Below, one piece after another: positions 40,846 to 58,680 of a stretch of 64,000 bases of DNA. Under the pieces are notes generated by a model. The model worked only from the letters and a program-made list of their open reading frames with translations. It searched no databases and was not told the origin of the DNA. The DNA comes from Hirudinaria manillensis (lineage: Eukaryota; Annelida; Clitellata; Hirudinida; Hirudinidae). Made by a program: the position numbers and the translations under genes. Numbering within the stretch: position 1 is the first letter of the stretch; each line of letters starts with the position of its first letter. Location: assembly GCA_034509925.1 (NCBI GenBank), contig CM067526.1, positions 5,031,501-5,095,500 of the forward strand. The letters run 5' to 3'.

Positions 40846-41307
40846 ATCGGTTGCAAGCAACTCTGATAATAAACAGGGCAGCATTTTTTTTTCTCAGAAA
40901 AGTGAAAAAAACTGTTACTCAGAAAAAGATCTTCACAGGAGATAAATGGAATATAACAAATAAATGATTTAAAAAATAATTATTTAACAATTATTATACA
41001 ATTTATTGCTTAAGTCGTTGTTAAATCTGTCAAAGATAATCATTGGTTGAATATATTAAATAAATAAATTTCAGTAAATTTATGGAATAATTTCTGTTAA
41101 TAATAAGCAAAATAAAGCAATATACGCAGCGGTTGTTTGCATGTCGATATGATTAAAAACAATTCTTTTCCAAGGAGTTATCAGATGAACCATTGAGCGG
41201 ATGTTTGTAATTCCGGATTACTGACTTGTATTTCTTGTTTCTTGTATGCTTGTTGTTTTGTATCTAGTGACTGATGCAATAGTTAATAGTAAGAATCGTC
41301 ATTCAGT

Positions 41308-41351
41308 AATGATGATGATGATGATGATTATTATTATTATTATTATTGTCA

Positions 41352-41385
<34 letters not shown>

Positions 41386-41429
41386 CATTGTTATTATTAT
41401 TATTGTTGCTATTATTACTATTACTAATG
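41308..41429. repeat. GAT/ATT trinucleotide microsatellite
   Basis: About 120 bases of GAT units changing into ATT/TTA units with a few ATTGTC and ATTGTT interruptions, about 450 bases before the first recognised elav exon. The Met/Ile-only frames it creates on both strands are artefacts of the repeat. Confidence 0.9.
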
Positions 41430-41858
41430 TTTTCAATGAGCTCCAATTGGTATTACAGTAACAGATTTGATGATTAATATTAATCAACTTCGTCTTGTCA
41501 CTCGTTAATATTCATTTGACTGATTAACATCGATAAGTTAATTATATATTCAGTTGGTGGATTCGTGACCACAAATGCGTCATCCATGGCCAGCGTTGTT
41601 GTTGTTATTATTTTAATAGTATGAGCGATATTTCATCTTATTTGTCGGATGTCTACTTCGTCCTCACGGGAAATATGGCTGCCCTCGGACGCATGCGCCG
41701 TAATTGCTAGCCCCAGCTTTCAGTCAAGCATCCATCGATCCCTCCATCTCTCCATCCATCATTTCATTTCTTCCTCCCTTCTTTCACATATAGATCGTTA
41801 TCATAACACGTCAAGGAATTAAACAAATCTGATCATGAAATCAATCCCAATTTAATGA

Positions 41859-48086
<6,228 letters not shown>

Positions 48087-50404
48087 TCGCCCAACACGTT
48101 TATTGTTACTCATCATTGTTTGCAAACTTAACTTTAGTCTCGGTTGATCTGTGCATCCAGAATATTATTTGTTTTGTTTTTTTCAAATCAAATTTCAAGT
48201 ACATCGATTTCATGCATTAGTTTTAAGTGGCTAATTTGTTTTGTTGCTTGTAATGTCTTTTAGTCCTTTAACTATCCCTGTTAGTTTTCTGGCTTGGAGT
48301 CTTTTAGGCAAAATTAACTTTTTCTCCAAGTTTCCTTCTACTTTCCAATGCTCACGTACATTAATTAATTTCACAAGCAAAACGCACTTAATGGAAGATT
48401 ATAGCGAAAAAGTTGATAAGAGCGGTGTTCTCGGAACATTGGAAGATGATTTCATCGGCAGATCGATGAAGCGGATTTTTAACGGCGTTTTTTTTATATT
48501 TCTGTTACTGGTCTCACAATGCACTCACAAATTATTACATTTTATTGATTTTATTGTTTGAAAAGTAATTCTTATCAACTGAATTCAAAGGTTATTTCAA
48601 AAAACCCGGTAGGAAGGTCATTTCCAAAATTGGCACTTAGCGATTCAATACTTTGCCGTGACTGCTTGGATCCGAATGAAGATTGAAAATGAATTTCGTT
48701 AAATTAGTCGCCGTTTTTATGTTTACCAAATGGTTAAAATGTTGATAATTTCCTATTCGTTAATGAGGCTTTTATGCTTTGTTAACTCAATGAATCTATT
48801 CACTGGTAATTTCTCGATTTGTGCGATTTTACGTTCGCTTGATTTGTTGTTTATTCTTTTACGTAAGTCAAAGTTTCTCATTCAGTGTTTGATATCTTAT
48901 TCATTCGATTCATTTTGTTGTTCTTTTCAATAAAGCCAGTCTTTTATGGACTTGACACAGGTGTTTGAAGCGAGAAAGAGCTAGTAACTTAGATTATTTT
49001 ATGCATAAATATAATAGTGTGTTATGAGATTTATTAAAAAAAGCCCCCTAGCTCTAAAGAGTCAATGCAATCGAAAAATTCTCTTGTTCTTAGGACTAGA
49101 GAATGAGGACGATTAAACAAAAGTGCTTTTGACTTTTGACAACATGTTCAGGATTGAGGTCAGACAATGAATTACATTTTTCATTGGAACCTTTACTATA
49201 GTAATTTGATGCTAAGGGTAATTGAAAAGAATTGTAAATACATGAAGGATAGCGTTAAACCTCAGATGAAATAGCACGAAGGATTAAGTTAAACTTGAAT
49301 GCTTTGGGCGTGAAGCCTTAAACTTATCCAGAAACGAGAAAACTCTGAGTTTAAAAATATCATGGCACCGCCATAATATGTGAGCAGAGGCATCATTTGG
49401 GAGGGTTCTAAGAGTAGTATGTCTCATTTTTATAGACGAGATGGGAGCAAATGTACTCATGTATAACCAAAATTCGATGAGGGCTGGGTAGTGATCCTCT
49501 CCCAAACAAATTACGTCCCTGGTCCGAATTTCTCTCCGATGGACAATAGGTGTTTACCTACCGATTTTAGGCAATGGTTTTTACGGTATTAGATGAGATA
49601 TCATCAGGAAAAAATGAGCTCTAAAATTTGTTGCTAGAGTCTAAAAGCTAGATGACAACAGTCACCTAAGAGCGTCTGTCCGGCCAACACGGCTACTAAC
49701 AGACGACAGTGTACCGCTGGGAAAGCTTTTTCATTGTAAAATAAACAGAAATATTTGAATGAGAGCATTATTTTGGACCTAGAACTGTCCTTTCATAATT
49801 AGATGAAATCATTTGTGATGTTAATTATACTCCCACCAGCTACATTTTAAGGTCGGCGAAATAATTTGTATTTATTTAATTTAAATTTCATGAAATTAAG
49901 GTTAATTATTAATTACTTTCTCCACAAATACTTAGTTACACCAGGACGCATCGAAAGTAGGTCTACCTATTATATCTTCTGTTCTCCGAACTGTAAACAA
50001 TGAGGAACAGGCTAATGTGTTAACGTGTTCTCGTTCACTTCTCTTTGATTGAAATGCATGTTGCAGTGTTTTAACAAGTTTGTAGGTCGCTGCTTTTCAT
50101 TGCTTTAAAACGCTGTTTCTTCAATTAATTTCTTCAAGTAATGGGATCACAGAACAAAAGATGACTACGTATTGAATTCACGAGGCATGTATTTAGAACT
50201 TAAGAAAACATGAGCAACAACATTGCGATTATGTAATCTCAAGGATCCATAAGATATTTACTGCTAGATAACTTTTCTAGTAGCAGCAATTTCTAGTAAG
50301 ACACACATATTTAAGTATGTCAGTTTGGTTTGATCCTACAATCGTTTTTATACATTGATTAATAACTCTTGCAGGCATGATTTGCATTCATATTGAAACC
50401 TGTG
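48087..50404. other. elav 3' UTR and spacer before the SH2 adaptor
   Basis: T-rich sequence to about 48950 is probably elav 3' UTR. Beyond that no coding or RNA gene was recognised. Confidence 0.5.
48929..48934 (+). terminator. Candidate distal polyadenylation signal of elav
   Basis: AATAAA about 840 bases after the stop. The intervening T-rich sequence would be the 3' UTR; ELAV-family transcripts commonly have long 3' UTRs. Confidence 0.4.
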
Positions 50405-52498
50405 ATGGATAAGTTTTTCAAGCATTTTGGAATCAATATAAAGAAAAATTCTTCTGATCATGTGTCTAGTAGCTCCAATATTCCTCAAGAACTAAATGAA
50501 TCTACTCTGGCCTTGTCGAAGGACAAGTATTGTGGATGGTCAGCCTTGATCGATTTTCCTCTGAAGTATAACAGCAGGAGGAACTCGGAAATAGCTCATC
50601 GATTGGCGAGCCATGACTTGGATTGCAACAAATTTTTAGTCCTTGCACCTGATTTTAATCCTGAACGTCAGTGTCAAGAGCACATTTATTTGAACAGTGC
50701 TCGTCCTAAAGTTCCAAGAACAAGAGCTTCTATTTGCTTTGACTCTTTTGTAAGTAGGGCTTTCACAAAATTGCTTTCATGAATACCCAAGTAAAGGACC
50801 ATGCTTTCTTTTTCAGACTCCAAAATTACTTGACTTCTATAGTGATCCTGCTGATTTGAAGCTGGAGAGCTCAGCAGAAGCAAAAACTCTCAATTTGACA
50901 GAAGATATGTTCTCAGAGGATGAGGACTATACTGTGCCTTATCAACCAAGTTTGTTACAAAGTAGCATTCATAATAATCTTAAAATGTATGTGGGTGACT
51001 GAGATGCTGTTCTGAGTTCATTGTAATTTGGATGTGGTTTCGGAGGTTATTTTTAATTGGAAATATTTTTGGCAGAATGCAAAACATTTGGAAGTGAAAA
51101 GGACCTTTATATGTCTCAGCAAGAAATTCCTCCAAAAGACAAAACCATTCACGGGAAACTGTCAAGTACAAGTAATCTCTGCCTATCCAAATGTAAATCA
51201 AATTTGTTAGATCAGATTTACTGTTAATTGTTAATTACAATTAAGTCTTGGACTTGGTTTGAGCTAAGTTTTTAAATTAATTTTTCTTCTTTGATCTTAA
51301 ATTATTAAGTCAATACAGACAAGATCAGGAAGTGCAGTGACATCACTTACGATGAGCCATGGGATCTCAATCACACCAAGAGAGATCTTGTTGGAAAGTT
51401 AGAGGCCACATTCTTTTCAAATCCTGCCTTGAGACCCATCAATTCAGTTGGAAATGAAGTCGTTCAAGTCAGGAAATCACCTGAGAAGGTGCACAGCCCA
51501 TCAGACATGCAAAAGAGGAAGCTCTTAAGAGCCCATGTGCACGTTGATGGTAACACAAATGGAAAAGAAAGATGCTGCAGCTCAAAGGCTTCTCGTGAAA
51601 ATGTTCAGAGACCAGCACCGATGCAGAGCTTCGAAGCCTCTTCGCAACCTCCTGAGGGGTGCCATTGCAGGCATCCGAGTCACAGGATGACCTGGCAGGG
51701 TGTGGAAAGGGTGGCACTTCTACCCAATGCCTTCAGGAATTTTGGGAAAGAGAGCTTGTTTTCTGACACCGGCAAAGGTTGGGTCTCGTTTCGGTGTTGA
51801 GCACTTGAGTTGCTATGAGTAGTGTCATCATATAAAATTGAGTTTACTGTGGGCTTAAATACATTTTGAATGAATAACTTTCTGCATGTGTGCATGAGAA
51901 AATGTAGTTGCTTTTTTCCAAACATCATCTTAATAAGATCTATACGTCAGTAATCACTTTGGGTTATCATTAAACCATCCATTTCATTCACAGTGCAAAA
52001 TCTATCTCCACCAAGACAGCAAATCAAAATTTCATGTGAAACTCTTGAAAAGCAGAGGTACATTGCTTCTTGTCTCTTCAAGTTGGCCATATTAACATTT
52101 AACTCCAGTATTTTGTTGCAGTTGGTATCATGGTGCTCTGGGCCGTTTAGATGCGGAGAACTTGCTTAAGGACAAGAAGGCAGGAAGCTTCCTGGTCAGG
52201 GCAAGCGAGAGTAATAAAAAGGATTTTTCTCTGTCGCTCAAGTGGGTTATTTGAACAAGATAAGTCGCCCGTTATCTCAAAGCGATTGACGATCATTGAC
52301 TAATTGCTACGCAGGAGTGAGGGAGGCCTACTGCACATCAAAATAGTGAAGGAGAATGATCAGTTCATTCTTGGACAGTTCAGTCAGCCATTTGAGAGCA
52401 TTCCGTCTATAATCAAATTCTTCACCGTCAACAAACTGCCCGTACGTGGGACGCACCACATCCTGTTAACGGACCCAGTCGAACACCAGCTACTATGA
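50405..52498 (+). CDS. SHB/SHD/SHE/SHF-family SH2 adaptor protein
   Basis: This cytoplasmic adaptor links phosphotyrosine proteins to downstream partners. Exons 50405-50749, 50817-50949, 51319-51777, 51994-52057, 52122-52241 and 52315-52498 give 434 residues. The N-terminus MDKFFKHFG resembles the family start (MAKWLxxY). Tyrosine motifs typical of the family are present: DEDYTVPYQP and ITYDEPWDL (Tyr170). The SH2 domain fills the C-terminus (335-432), introduced by LEKQSWYHG as in SHB. It continues with GSFLVRASE (the phosphotyrosine Arg), then FILGQFSQPFESIPSIIKFF and LPVRGTHHILL. An in-frame stop just upstream supports this ATG. The 3' border of the third exon (GGCAAAG|GTTGGG) was chosen by phase and is the least certain. 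Assignment among SHB, SHD, SHE and SHF is not possible. Confidence 0.88.
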
Positions 52499-53170
52499 CT
52501 TTCTATGACTTTACTATGCTCTTTAAACCTATGAGCCCTTCCATTCCATTGAATATGCAGATCGGTTCGTGCTCTTTGCTTTGACGTAACAAACTTCCTG
52601 AGCTTATGTATTGTTTAAACGAGTGATAAAGAGTGCTTCCTTCTTTTTTGTTCTTCGTGCCACGTCCGCCGTCTACTTCGGACTCCGTGCACCGATCATG
52701 CGTCATCTCTATTTGTTATTCTTTTCTCCAAGTATTACTTCTCTCAGCGACATATTATCATCGACGTAGGAATTATTAGTAATTTCTCGACGTTATTTTG
52801 GATTTAAGTCCATTTTCCACGAGACGTTGGGGAGGCAGTGTTCATATCCATTGACTTGTTGAAGACTTCTGACCTTAATAATCGACCGTTTTTATTTGGG
52901 TACTTTTTTAAAAGACATTTGGAAAAGTATATTTGAGTTTATAACGAAGAACATATTTAGATTTGGAATACGTTTAAAATTTTCTTTGTTGAAAATAACT
53001 TTTCAGTTTTGAATTGTTGATATTTTTGTTTGTATAAGGATCCCTGACTTTTTTTAAAGATGATATTTATCATTGGTTCTGTCACCTTGTATGAATCAGT
53101 ATTCATTTTATGAGTCTTGGTTTCATGTGATTTCTGTCTATTAAACCTGGAAAAAATCAGTGTCTCCTGC

Positions 53171-53176
53171 AATAAA
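53171..53176 (+). terminator. Candidate polyadenylation signal of the SH2 adaptor gene
   Basis: AATAAA about 670 bases after the adaptor stop. It lies some 25 bases left of the ETFB signal on the other strand, so the two transcripts would overlap at their 3' ends if both are used. Confidence 0.4.
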
Positions 53177-53199
53177 ATACGAACGGCAGAATCGCTCAG

Positions 53200-53205
53200 T
53201 TTATT
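53200..53205 (-). terminator. Polyadenylation signal of ETFB
   Basis: AATAAA on the minus strand about 125 bases after the ETFB stop. Confidence 0.5.
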
Positions 53206-53329
53206 GATAAACATATTTTAACTTGCAAAAATGGCAATAATTGAACGTTCATCGTGATTTCAAAGATCTGGTGGCATATAATTTGCAATTGACTTGGACG
53301 GAGCAATATCGCAGAGAGGGCGCCAAGGA

Positions 53330-54785
53330 TCACGACAAGCAACCAGACTCCTTCAATTTCTTGACAAGGTCCTCCACACTTTCAACCTTCGTTCCTGCCT
53401 TCCTAACAGGAGGATCTTCGACGGAAAGTACCTCGTGTCTCGGCGTTAGATCCACACCCAAATCGTCTGCTGTCATTTTTAACAAAGGCTTTTTCTTGGC
53501 TTTCTAAAATGGAAACCAGATGGTAAAGGGGAAAGTAATTAAAAGGGTTGTTGATATTTATTTGAGATGCTTCTGAGTTTGCTAAGAACAATTTGTATCA
53601 TAATTTCAAGCTCTCTTCAGAAATTCAAATTTCCATTTCTATCCTTCTTTGTGTTTAAATGCTTGAAGTGTGGAAAAGTTAAAAATAAGGTTTATTTTTT
53701 AGATTAATTGGCTAGTCATAAGTTAAGTAACATTCATTTAGAAAGCTTTCAGGTGACCTACCATTATATTAGGTAGCGTGGCATATCTGGGTTCATTCAG
53801 CCTCAAGTCAGCAGTTATGACGGCCGGCAATTTGACCTTGATCGTCTCGAGACCTCCATCAATTTCTCTTTTCACTGTTACGTTATCTTCCCCACACTGA
53901 ACCAGGGAAGCAAAGGTTGCCTGGTAGACAGTTATACAAAAATAATAATAATAATAATAGAAGAAATTTAATTAATAGAATTAGTGCCTCAATACCAGAC
54001 CTCATGAAATTATTTTAAATAGCTTTTTAGATAACTAACTTGGGGCCAGCCCAGCCGACCAGCGGTCATCTGTCCTGTCTGGTTACAATCATCATCGATA
54101 GCCTGCAATGACATCCACGTATTTCCATCAAAGCTCAAATATGGAGCAATGATATAAAATGAAGTTAGGAGTGACACTTACAAAGTTATTCTTTTACAAA
54201 TAATAAAACTTAGAAACACAGATGGAACAAAATGATATTCTTTATCATGCTCACTTGCTTGCCCATCAAGACAACATTGACATTTTCTTTCTTGACCACA
54301 GCTGCAAGAATTTTTGAAACATGAAAAGGCTGTAGAGAATCATAATCCTTCGATGGAATTTCAACATGAATGGCTTTATCAGCACCCATTGCCAGAGCTG
54401 TTCTTAGAGTTTCCTATTTAATAATCATTAGATTGATTAAAGGCTTTAAATTTAATTTTGGCTGTAATTTTAAATGACTGTATTGCTGGAGAAAACAATG
54501 CATCAACCTGACACTGAGCAGGGCCACAGGAAATGGCAATTATCTCCGATGCAGCATTTTTCTCCTTCATCCTTACAGCTTCTTCAACTGCAATCTCATC
54601 AAATGGATTCATGCTATGCTTCACTCCATCTGTTACTACTCCACTTTTGTCTGGCTTTACTCTAATCTGAAAAGTTCGTAATCAAAAAATGTCAATAGTC
54701 GAAATTTACAAACCTAAAAATAACCTTTTACCTTCACTGCATAGTCAATTACTCTTTTGCATGCAACCAATACTCTCAGAGACAT
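53330..54785 (-). CDS. ETFB: Electron transfer flavoprotein subunit beta
   Basis: With ETFA this mitochondrial-matrix protein takes electrons from acyl-CoA and other dehydrogenases and passes them to ETF-ubiquinone oxidoreductase. Exons 54785-54732, 54666-54508, 54413-54255, 54102-54040, 53920-53762 and 53503-53330 all end in phase 0 and give 255 residues, exactly the human length. Conserved blocks are [54 protein letters not shown] (nucleotide binding) and the dehydrogenase recognition loop [17 protein letters not shown]. There is no long presequence, as in other ETFB proteins. It is tail-to-tail with the SH2 adaptor, with overlapping poly(A) regions, and head-to-head with the intronless gene on its right. 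Confidence 0.97.
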
Positions 54786-55436
54786 CTTGCCTAAAGTCTT
54801 TGGAATAAAAATTATTTACATTATGCGTAACAAACACAAATTTAAAAACTTAATTTCTGTAAAGTTTACGAAATAACATAGATCCGTTTAAATGGGTCAA
54901 AGGTGATCATTAAATGATCATGATTGAACATGATAAAAATATTGAATAAATTAAAGCATTTCTACGACCAGAGGTCGAAGAAACATGCTTACCTTGACAA
55001 TATATCAGGGGACATTAGTTTCCGAACCCCGGTAAAGACGTAACAACGAGAGCACCATCACTCACCTTAAAATAAACTCGTCATGGATAAAATAATGTAA
55101 CAAGCAAAAAAAGTGGGTTATTTTATGTAAAAAATTTTGAGGTTATAAACTACTTTATTTAAATCTATAAAAGATACTTTCAGCTAGATCAAAGAGATAA
55201 AAAATGCTATTTTGATATGGATGTTATTTCATCGACGGGCATGAACTTTTGCATTTCCAAACTAAAAATTTTTAGGGCTACAAATTATAAATTCACGTTT
55301 GTGACGTAAGTTTTCCGTACCTTGTGTTCTGCGGTTTCAAAACTTTTAACATAACAATGTCTCTGCCGATTGGACTTCCGACCCCCTGCCTTAAGTACCA
55401 GGCTGTCAGAGATGCAAATTGTTGATATTTGCTACT
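54786..55436. promoter_or_regulatory. Head-to-head promoter region of ETFB and the intronless gene
   Basis: 650 bases between two divergent start codons, with no other gene. It could act as a bidirectional promoter. No core element is certain. Confidence 0.4.
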
Positions 55437-55462
55437 ATGGTCAAACAATGTTTACGCAGTAA
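55412..55462 (+). promoter_or_regulatory. Upstream ORF overlapping the start of the intronless gene
   Basis: An ATG at 55412 opens a 16-codon frame (MQIVDICYYGQTMFTQ) that ends at 55462, past the main ATG at 55437, in another frame. If transcription starts upstream of it, scanning ribosomes would have to bypass it or reinitiate, which could keep translation of the main frame low. Whether the 5' UTR reaches this ATG is not visible from sequence. Confidence 0.4.
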
Positions 55463-57161
55463 ATTTGCTTTATGCTCAGCAGAAAGTGATGTTCTTTCAT
55501 TGAAGCCTTCTGGAGCAAAAGTGGTTTCAGAAACGGCAAAATGTGACGACGTAACCTTACAACCTTCCGAGACACTTCTGGATTCCAATCGGGTCGCAAA
55601 CGATCAAATTACCGATTCTCTCCAGCGTAGAATTCACTCAAAATTTCAGAACCTGCGTCACCAAAATGACATTTTGAATGGAAGATTACAAAGTTGTAAA
55701 AATGGAAACTTCACAAAATTTCACGAAATTCCTACCGGGTTGAATAGATTTCGCTCGCTGGCCAGACATTTAAAACGACCTAACTCCCTAGACTGCAACA
55801 GCATAAAGGGACTTCATCCATTCGATCATCCTCCCCTAGTAGACGGGATTTATAAAAACCAAGACTTGATTCATCATAATGCCTTCTTAAATGAGCGTCA
55901 TAAAGATAATTTATTTGAGTCTACTATAAAGAGTGGAAGAGAACCGGCCCAAGGAATAAGTCAGAAATTATACGACGCTTTCGAAAATAAATGGTTACCT
56001 TTCACTAATCTTACCCACGAAAGCAAAACGCGCCGCATTAAGTATCCGACGTCAAATACCGAAAAAATGGAATTGAGTATTGAGCACGGACCTTCTGAAC
56101 GCCAGGAAAAATGGGCCAACACAACCCATGGAGTCACCACTCTAGAAATAAATAATCAAAACACAGATCTTCCAAAACTGGTCTCTCCACCTCCAGCCTT
56201 CCAGTCACTATTTTCCCAGGAAATTGGTGATGGCGTGGACTTCACCAAGAGGGGGACAACAAATACGTCACCTATAAAACAAATAGGAAAGAAAACGAAA
56301 GACAAAACCCGTGATGAAGTCAGTACCAAGCCAGTTTATTTTCCAGGTCACGAACATGATGCTCTCGCCGCAGATTTTCTGGAGCTATTTAATGTCATTC
56401 AGTTGATTGAGGAAAGGCGGCTATTCAAACAGATGAAAATCACTAGTAAACTATCTGGAGATCCAGACCATCTCTTGGAAAGTGACTTGGAAGAAATGGA
56501 GGACCTACTGGAGCAAATGTATGAACGCAGAGGAAGCAAGTTGAGCGATCTTGACTGGAATTTACCCTTTCTATTTGGTCTTTTCGGAAAAAATGGCGAA
56601 AGCTCGCTAAATGGGGACACACTATCAGTTACTCGTGATGAGCAACTTCTAGACGAAGCATTGAAAAATGTCAAAAACTTTAGATTTTCCAGGATGTCAA
56701 ATTATGCTCCTTTCGAGAAGAAACGGAAAAAGCAAATCTCATTGGCACATGGCGGTGATTTTCTTAGTCACGATCGATCGAATAACGCTACAGTGTCCTT
56801 AGGAGATCAGACTATTCAAGTCCTCCCGGGTGAAAATGTGTCATTGCAGAACGATTATGGCGGCTTAAACGGACTCTCACTTACCAAAGAGTTCTTGAAT
56901 TTATGGAAGAAGCCGGTTGAATTGCATACGACCAAAAATGGCTCTAAATGTATTCCGCACGAGAATACTTTGAGAGATACTTTTTCGAAGGTCGACTCGA
57001 GTTGCAGCAACAATTCGATTGATCAATCGACTTCTTCTGCGCCATCCTCAATTTCATCTTCTGATTTCCGTCAGCAAATGAGCGAAAAAAGGCAGGACAA
57101 ACCCGAAGAAATGTCAGAGTGGGAGATCCTTTACTGCGCGCCCGAAGACACGTTCTTGTGA
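55437..57161 (+). CDS. Unrecognised 574-residue intronless protein
   Basis: This is one uninterrupted reading frame among genes that are otherwise split into many exons. I do not recognise the protein. It is hydrophilic with no signal peptide or membrane segment. From about 315 to 395 there is an acidic helical stretch (LAADFLELFNVIQLIEE, LLESDLEEMEDLLEQMYE). A basic cluster EKKRKKQ could be a nuclear localisation signal. A Ser-rich segment (about 525-550) precedes the tail EMSEWEILYCAPEDTFL. EWEIL fits the acidic-W-x-x-L pattern of LC3-interacting motifs, but that is inference from five residues. AATAAA lies about 75 bases after the stop. An upstream ORF overlaps the start codon. Length, an ordinary start context and the poly(A) signal argue for a real gene, perhaps a fixed retrocopy or a lineage-specific gene. 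Confidence 0.75.
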   Translation: MVKQCLRSKFALCSAESDVLSLKPSGAKVVSETAKCDDVTLQPSETLLDSNRVANDQITDSLQRRIHSKFQNLRHQNDILNGRLQSCKNGNFTKFHEIPTGLNRFRSLARHLKRPNSLDCNSIKGLHPFDHPPLVDGIYKNQDLIHHNAFLNERHKDNLFESTIKSGREPAQGISQKLYDAFENKWLPFTNLTHESKTRRIKYPTSNTEKMELSIEHGPSERQEKWANTTHGVTTLEINNQNTDLPKLVSPPPAFQSLFSQEIGDGVDFTKRGTTNTSPIKQIGKKTKDKTRDEVSTKPVYFPGHEHDALAADFLELFNVIQLIEERRLFKQMKITSKLSGDPDHLLESDLEEMEDLLEQMYERRGSKLSDLDWNLPFLFGLFGKNGESSLNGDTLSVTRDEQLLDEALKNVKNFRFSRMSNYAPFEKKRKKQISLAHGGDFLSHDRSNNATVSLGDQTIQVLPGENVSLQNDYGGLNGLSLTKEFLNLWKKPVELHTTKNGSKCIPHENTLRDTFSKVDSSCSNNSIDQSTSSAPSSISSSDFRQQMSEKRQDKPEEMSEWEILYCAPEDTFL

Positions 57162-57235
57162 TGATGTTTCAAATAATCTTTCATTAATCGCTTTCTAAAC
57201 TTTGAAGGACGAGTTTCAACTGTAGAAGCTTTGTA

Positions 57236-57241
57236 AATAAA
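57236..57241 (+). terminator. Polyadenylation signal of the intronless gene
   Basis: AATAAA about 75 bases after the stop, in a normal position, which supports the frame being transcribed. Confidence 0.6.
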
Positions 57242-57698
57242 GTTGCTTTATTAATAATGTCACTGTTATTTGGTCCGTTGTGATTTAGAGGTCATTGTTG
57301 TTTCAGTTTTAGTAGATTTCGGTTAAGTGCATGTAATAATAACGAGCAAATATCAATATTTCACAGAACGGCAAAATTCAATAACAATAATTCAAGTGAA
57401 GAGTAGAGGGGACTAGGGCCGAATGGGAGTGGATATTTGTCTCCACCAAATTTCAAATCTAAAATGTTCTTAAAATGAGTTCAATTTGATTGATTTGGAT
57501 ATTTATCTTTTTGAGCATCCACTGATTTTTCTTTCAATCTAATAGCTTTATAAAATAACAAATAAATTTTAAAATGACATCCCAATTTTCGAGGTGGTGC
57601 ATTCTTGAGGTGGCACTTCTGTGCAATGCACTGAATGGACAAATGGACGTGGTCTTACTTAGAAAAATGTTTTATTTCTTTCAGCCAAGTGGACAACT

Positions 57699-57857
57699 TT
57701 AATACCTAAATTTATTATTTACAGGCATTTCATTACTTCCATTATTAGAAGCGGAAGGTTGAACAACCCGACGGATCACTATTGGCCTAAAGGTTACGTT
57801 CCAATGTGTGCCCAACCAGGCATGTTCTAGATTCTGCACCGAGTCTCTGCGATAAAA
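57699..57857 (-). other. Possible 3'-terminal exon of an unidentified gene
   Basis: On the minus strand a good acceptor (TTTTTAG) is followed by 52 open codons (FYRRDSVQNLEHAWLG, THWNVTFRPIVIRRVV) and a stop. An AATAAA lies 23 bases further on (57676-57671), as expected of a last exon. I could not connect it confidently to upstream exons. Two short exon-like pieces with acceptors lie near 58258 and 58170 but do not chain in one phase. It could belong to an alternative 3' end of the receptor gene, to an independent small gene, or be chance. Confidence 0.25.
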
Positions 57858-58674
57858 CTAAAAATGATACAAAACTAATTTTAAAATAAAAGAACTGGAA
57901 TTGATGCTATCTAATTATCTAAATTTAAACAGAAAAATAAAATCTTTAAATATTTATCAGAGGTCTCTATAAACATAGATTATAAAGTAGTCAAGTATGT
58001 ATAGATTTAAATAATGTACATTAGACCATTAGAATCTAGCAGAATTTGGACTGGAAGGACACAAAATATAATAATGCGAATATATTTCCTTTAACTAATA
58101 TCGTCAAATGGTTGCAACATAATTTCTTCGTTAAAATTTGTCTCCCGTCATAAATGTAGGATGGTCTTTATGGCTGTAATTAAAAATTATTATAGATACA
58201 TCTGGCCAGCGAGCATTTATTAGATCTGTTCAGGATGGTTGCCAGCCAACGACTGTAAATATAAAAATAAATAAAAGAAGCACACGTCGTAAAAACGAAG
58301 GATTTAAAAAAAAGGGTCATGTTTTACTGAATATTTTGTGGGTTGTACACGCCTGGAGTTGTAAGCCATGGTTTTGTGTGAATGGGTTTGATATTTTATT
58401 TCTAATTTTCATTCACCTACGAAAATAAGAACGTATTTAAAGAAAATAAATGACACTAAAAACAGTAAATATTTCTAATGAGGCGAAGTTTTTTTCGTCA
58501 AAAACCGTGGTCCAATCAGTTCATTTGCCAGACAACTTCGACAAAATGCCGAGCCGAGAAAGAAGAACGGTTATAAAAAGTTGTGCAAGAAGGGAATTGC
58601 AATTAAAATAACAAGGTTTCGAAGAATAAAACAAACGAATTTGCTACTACAAAAGTAGCTCACGTAAATGATAA

Positions 58675-58680
58675 TTTATT
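58675..58680 (-). terminator. Candidate polyadenylation signal of the Cys-loop receptor
   Basis: AATAAA on the minus strand about 200 bases after the receptor stop codon. Confidence 0.4.

Larger units (their letters stand above)
52499..53329. other. Convergent 3' region of the SH2 adaptor and ETFB
   Basis: Probably 3' UTR on both strands; poly(A) hexamers on each strand lie within 35 bases of each other. Confidence 0.5.

Noticed and set aside
41246..41487. Met/Ile-rich frames on both strands
   Set aside because: They are translations of the GAT/ATT microsatellite.
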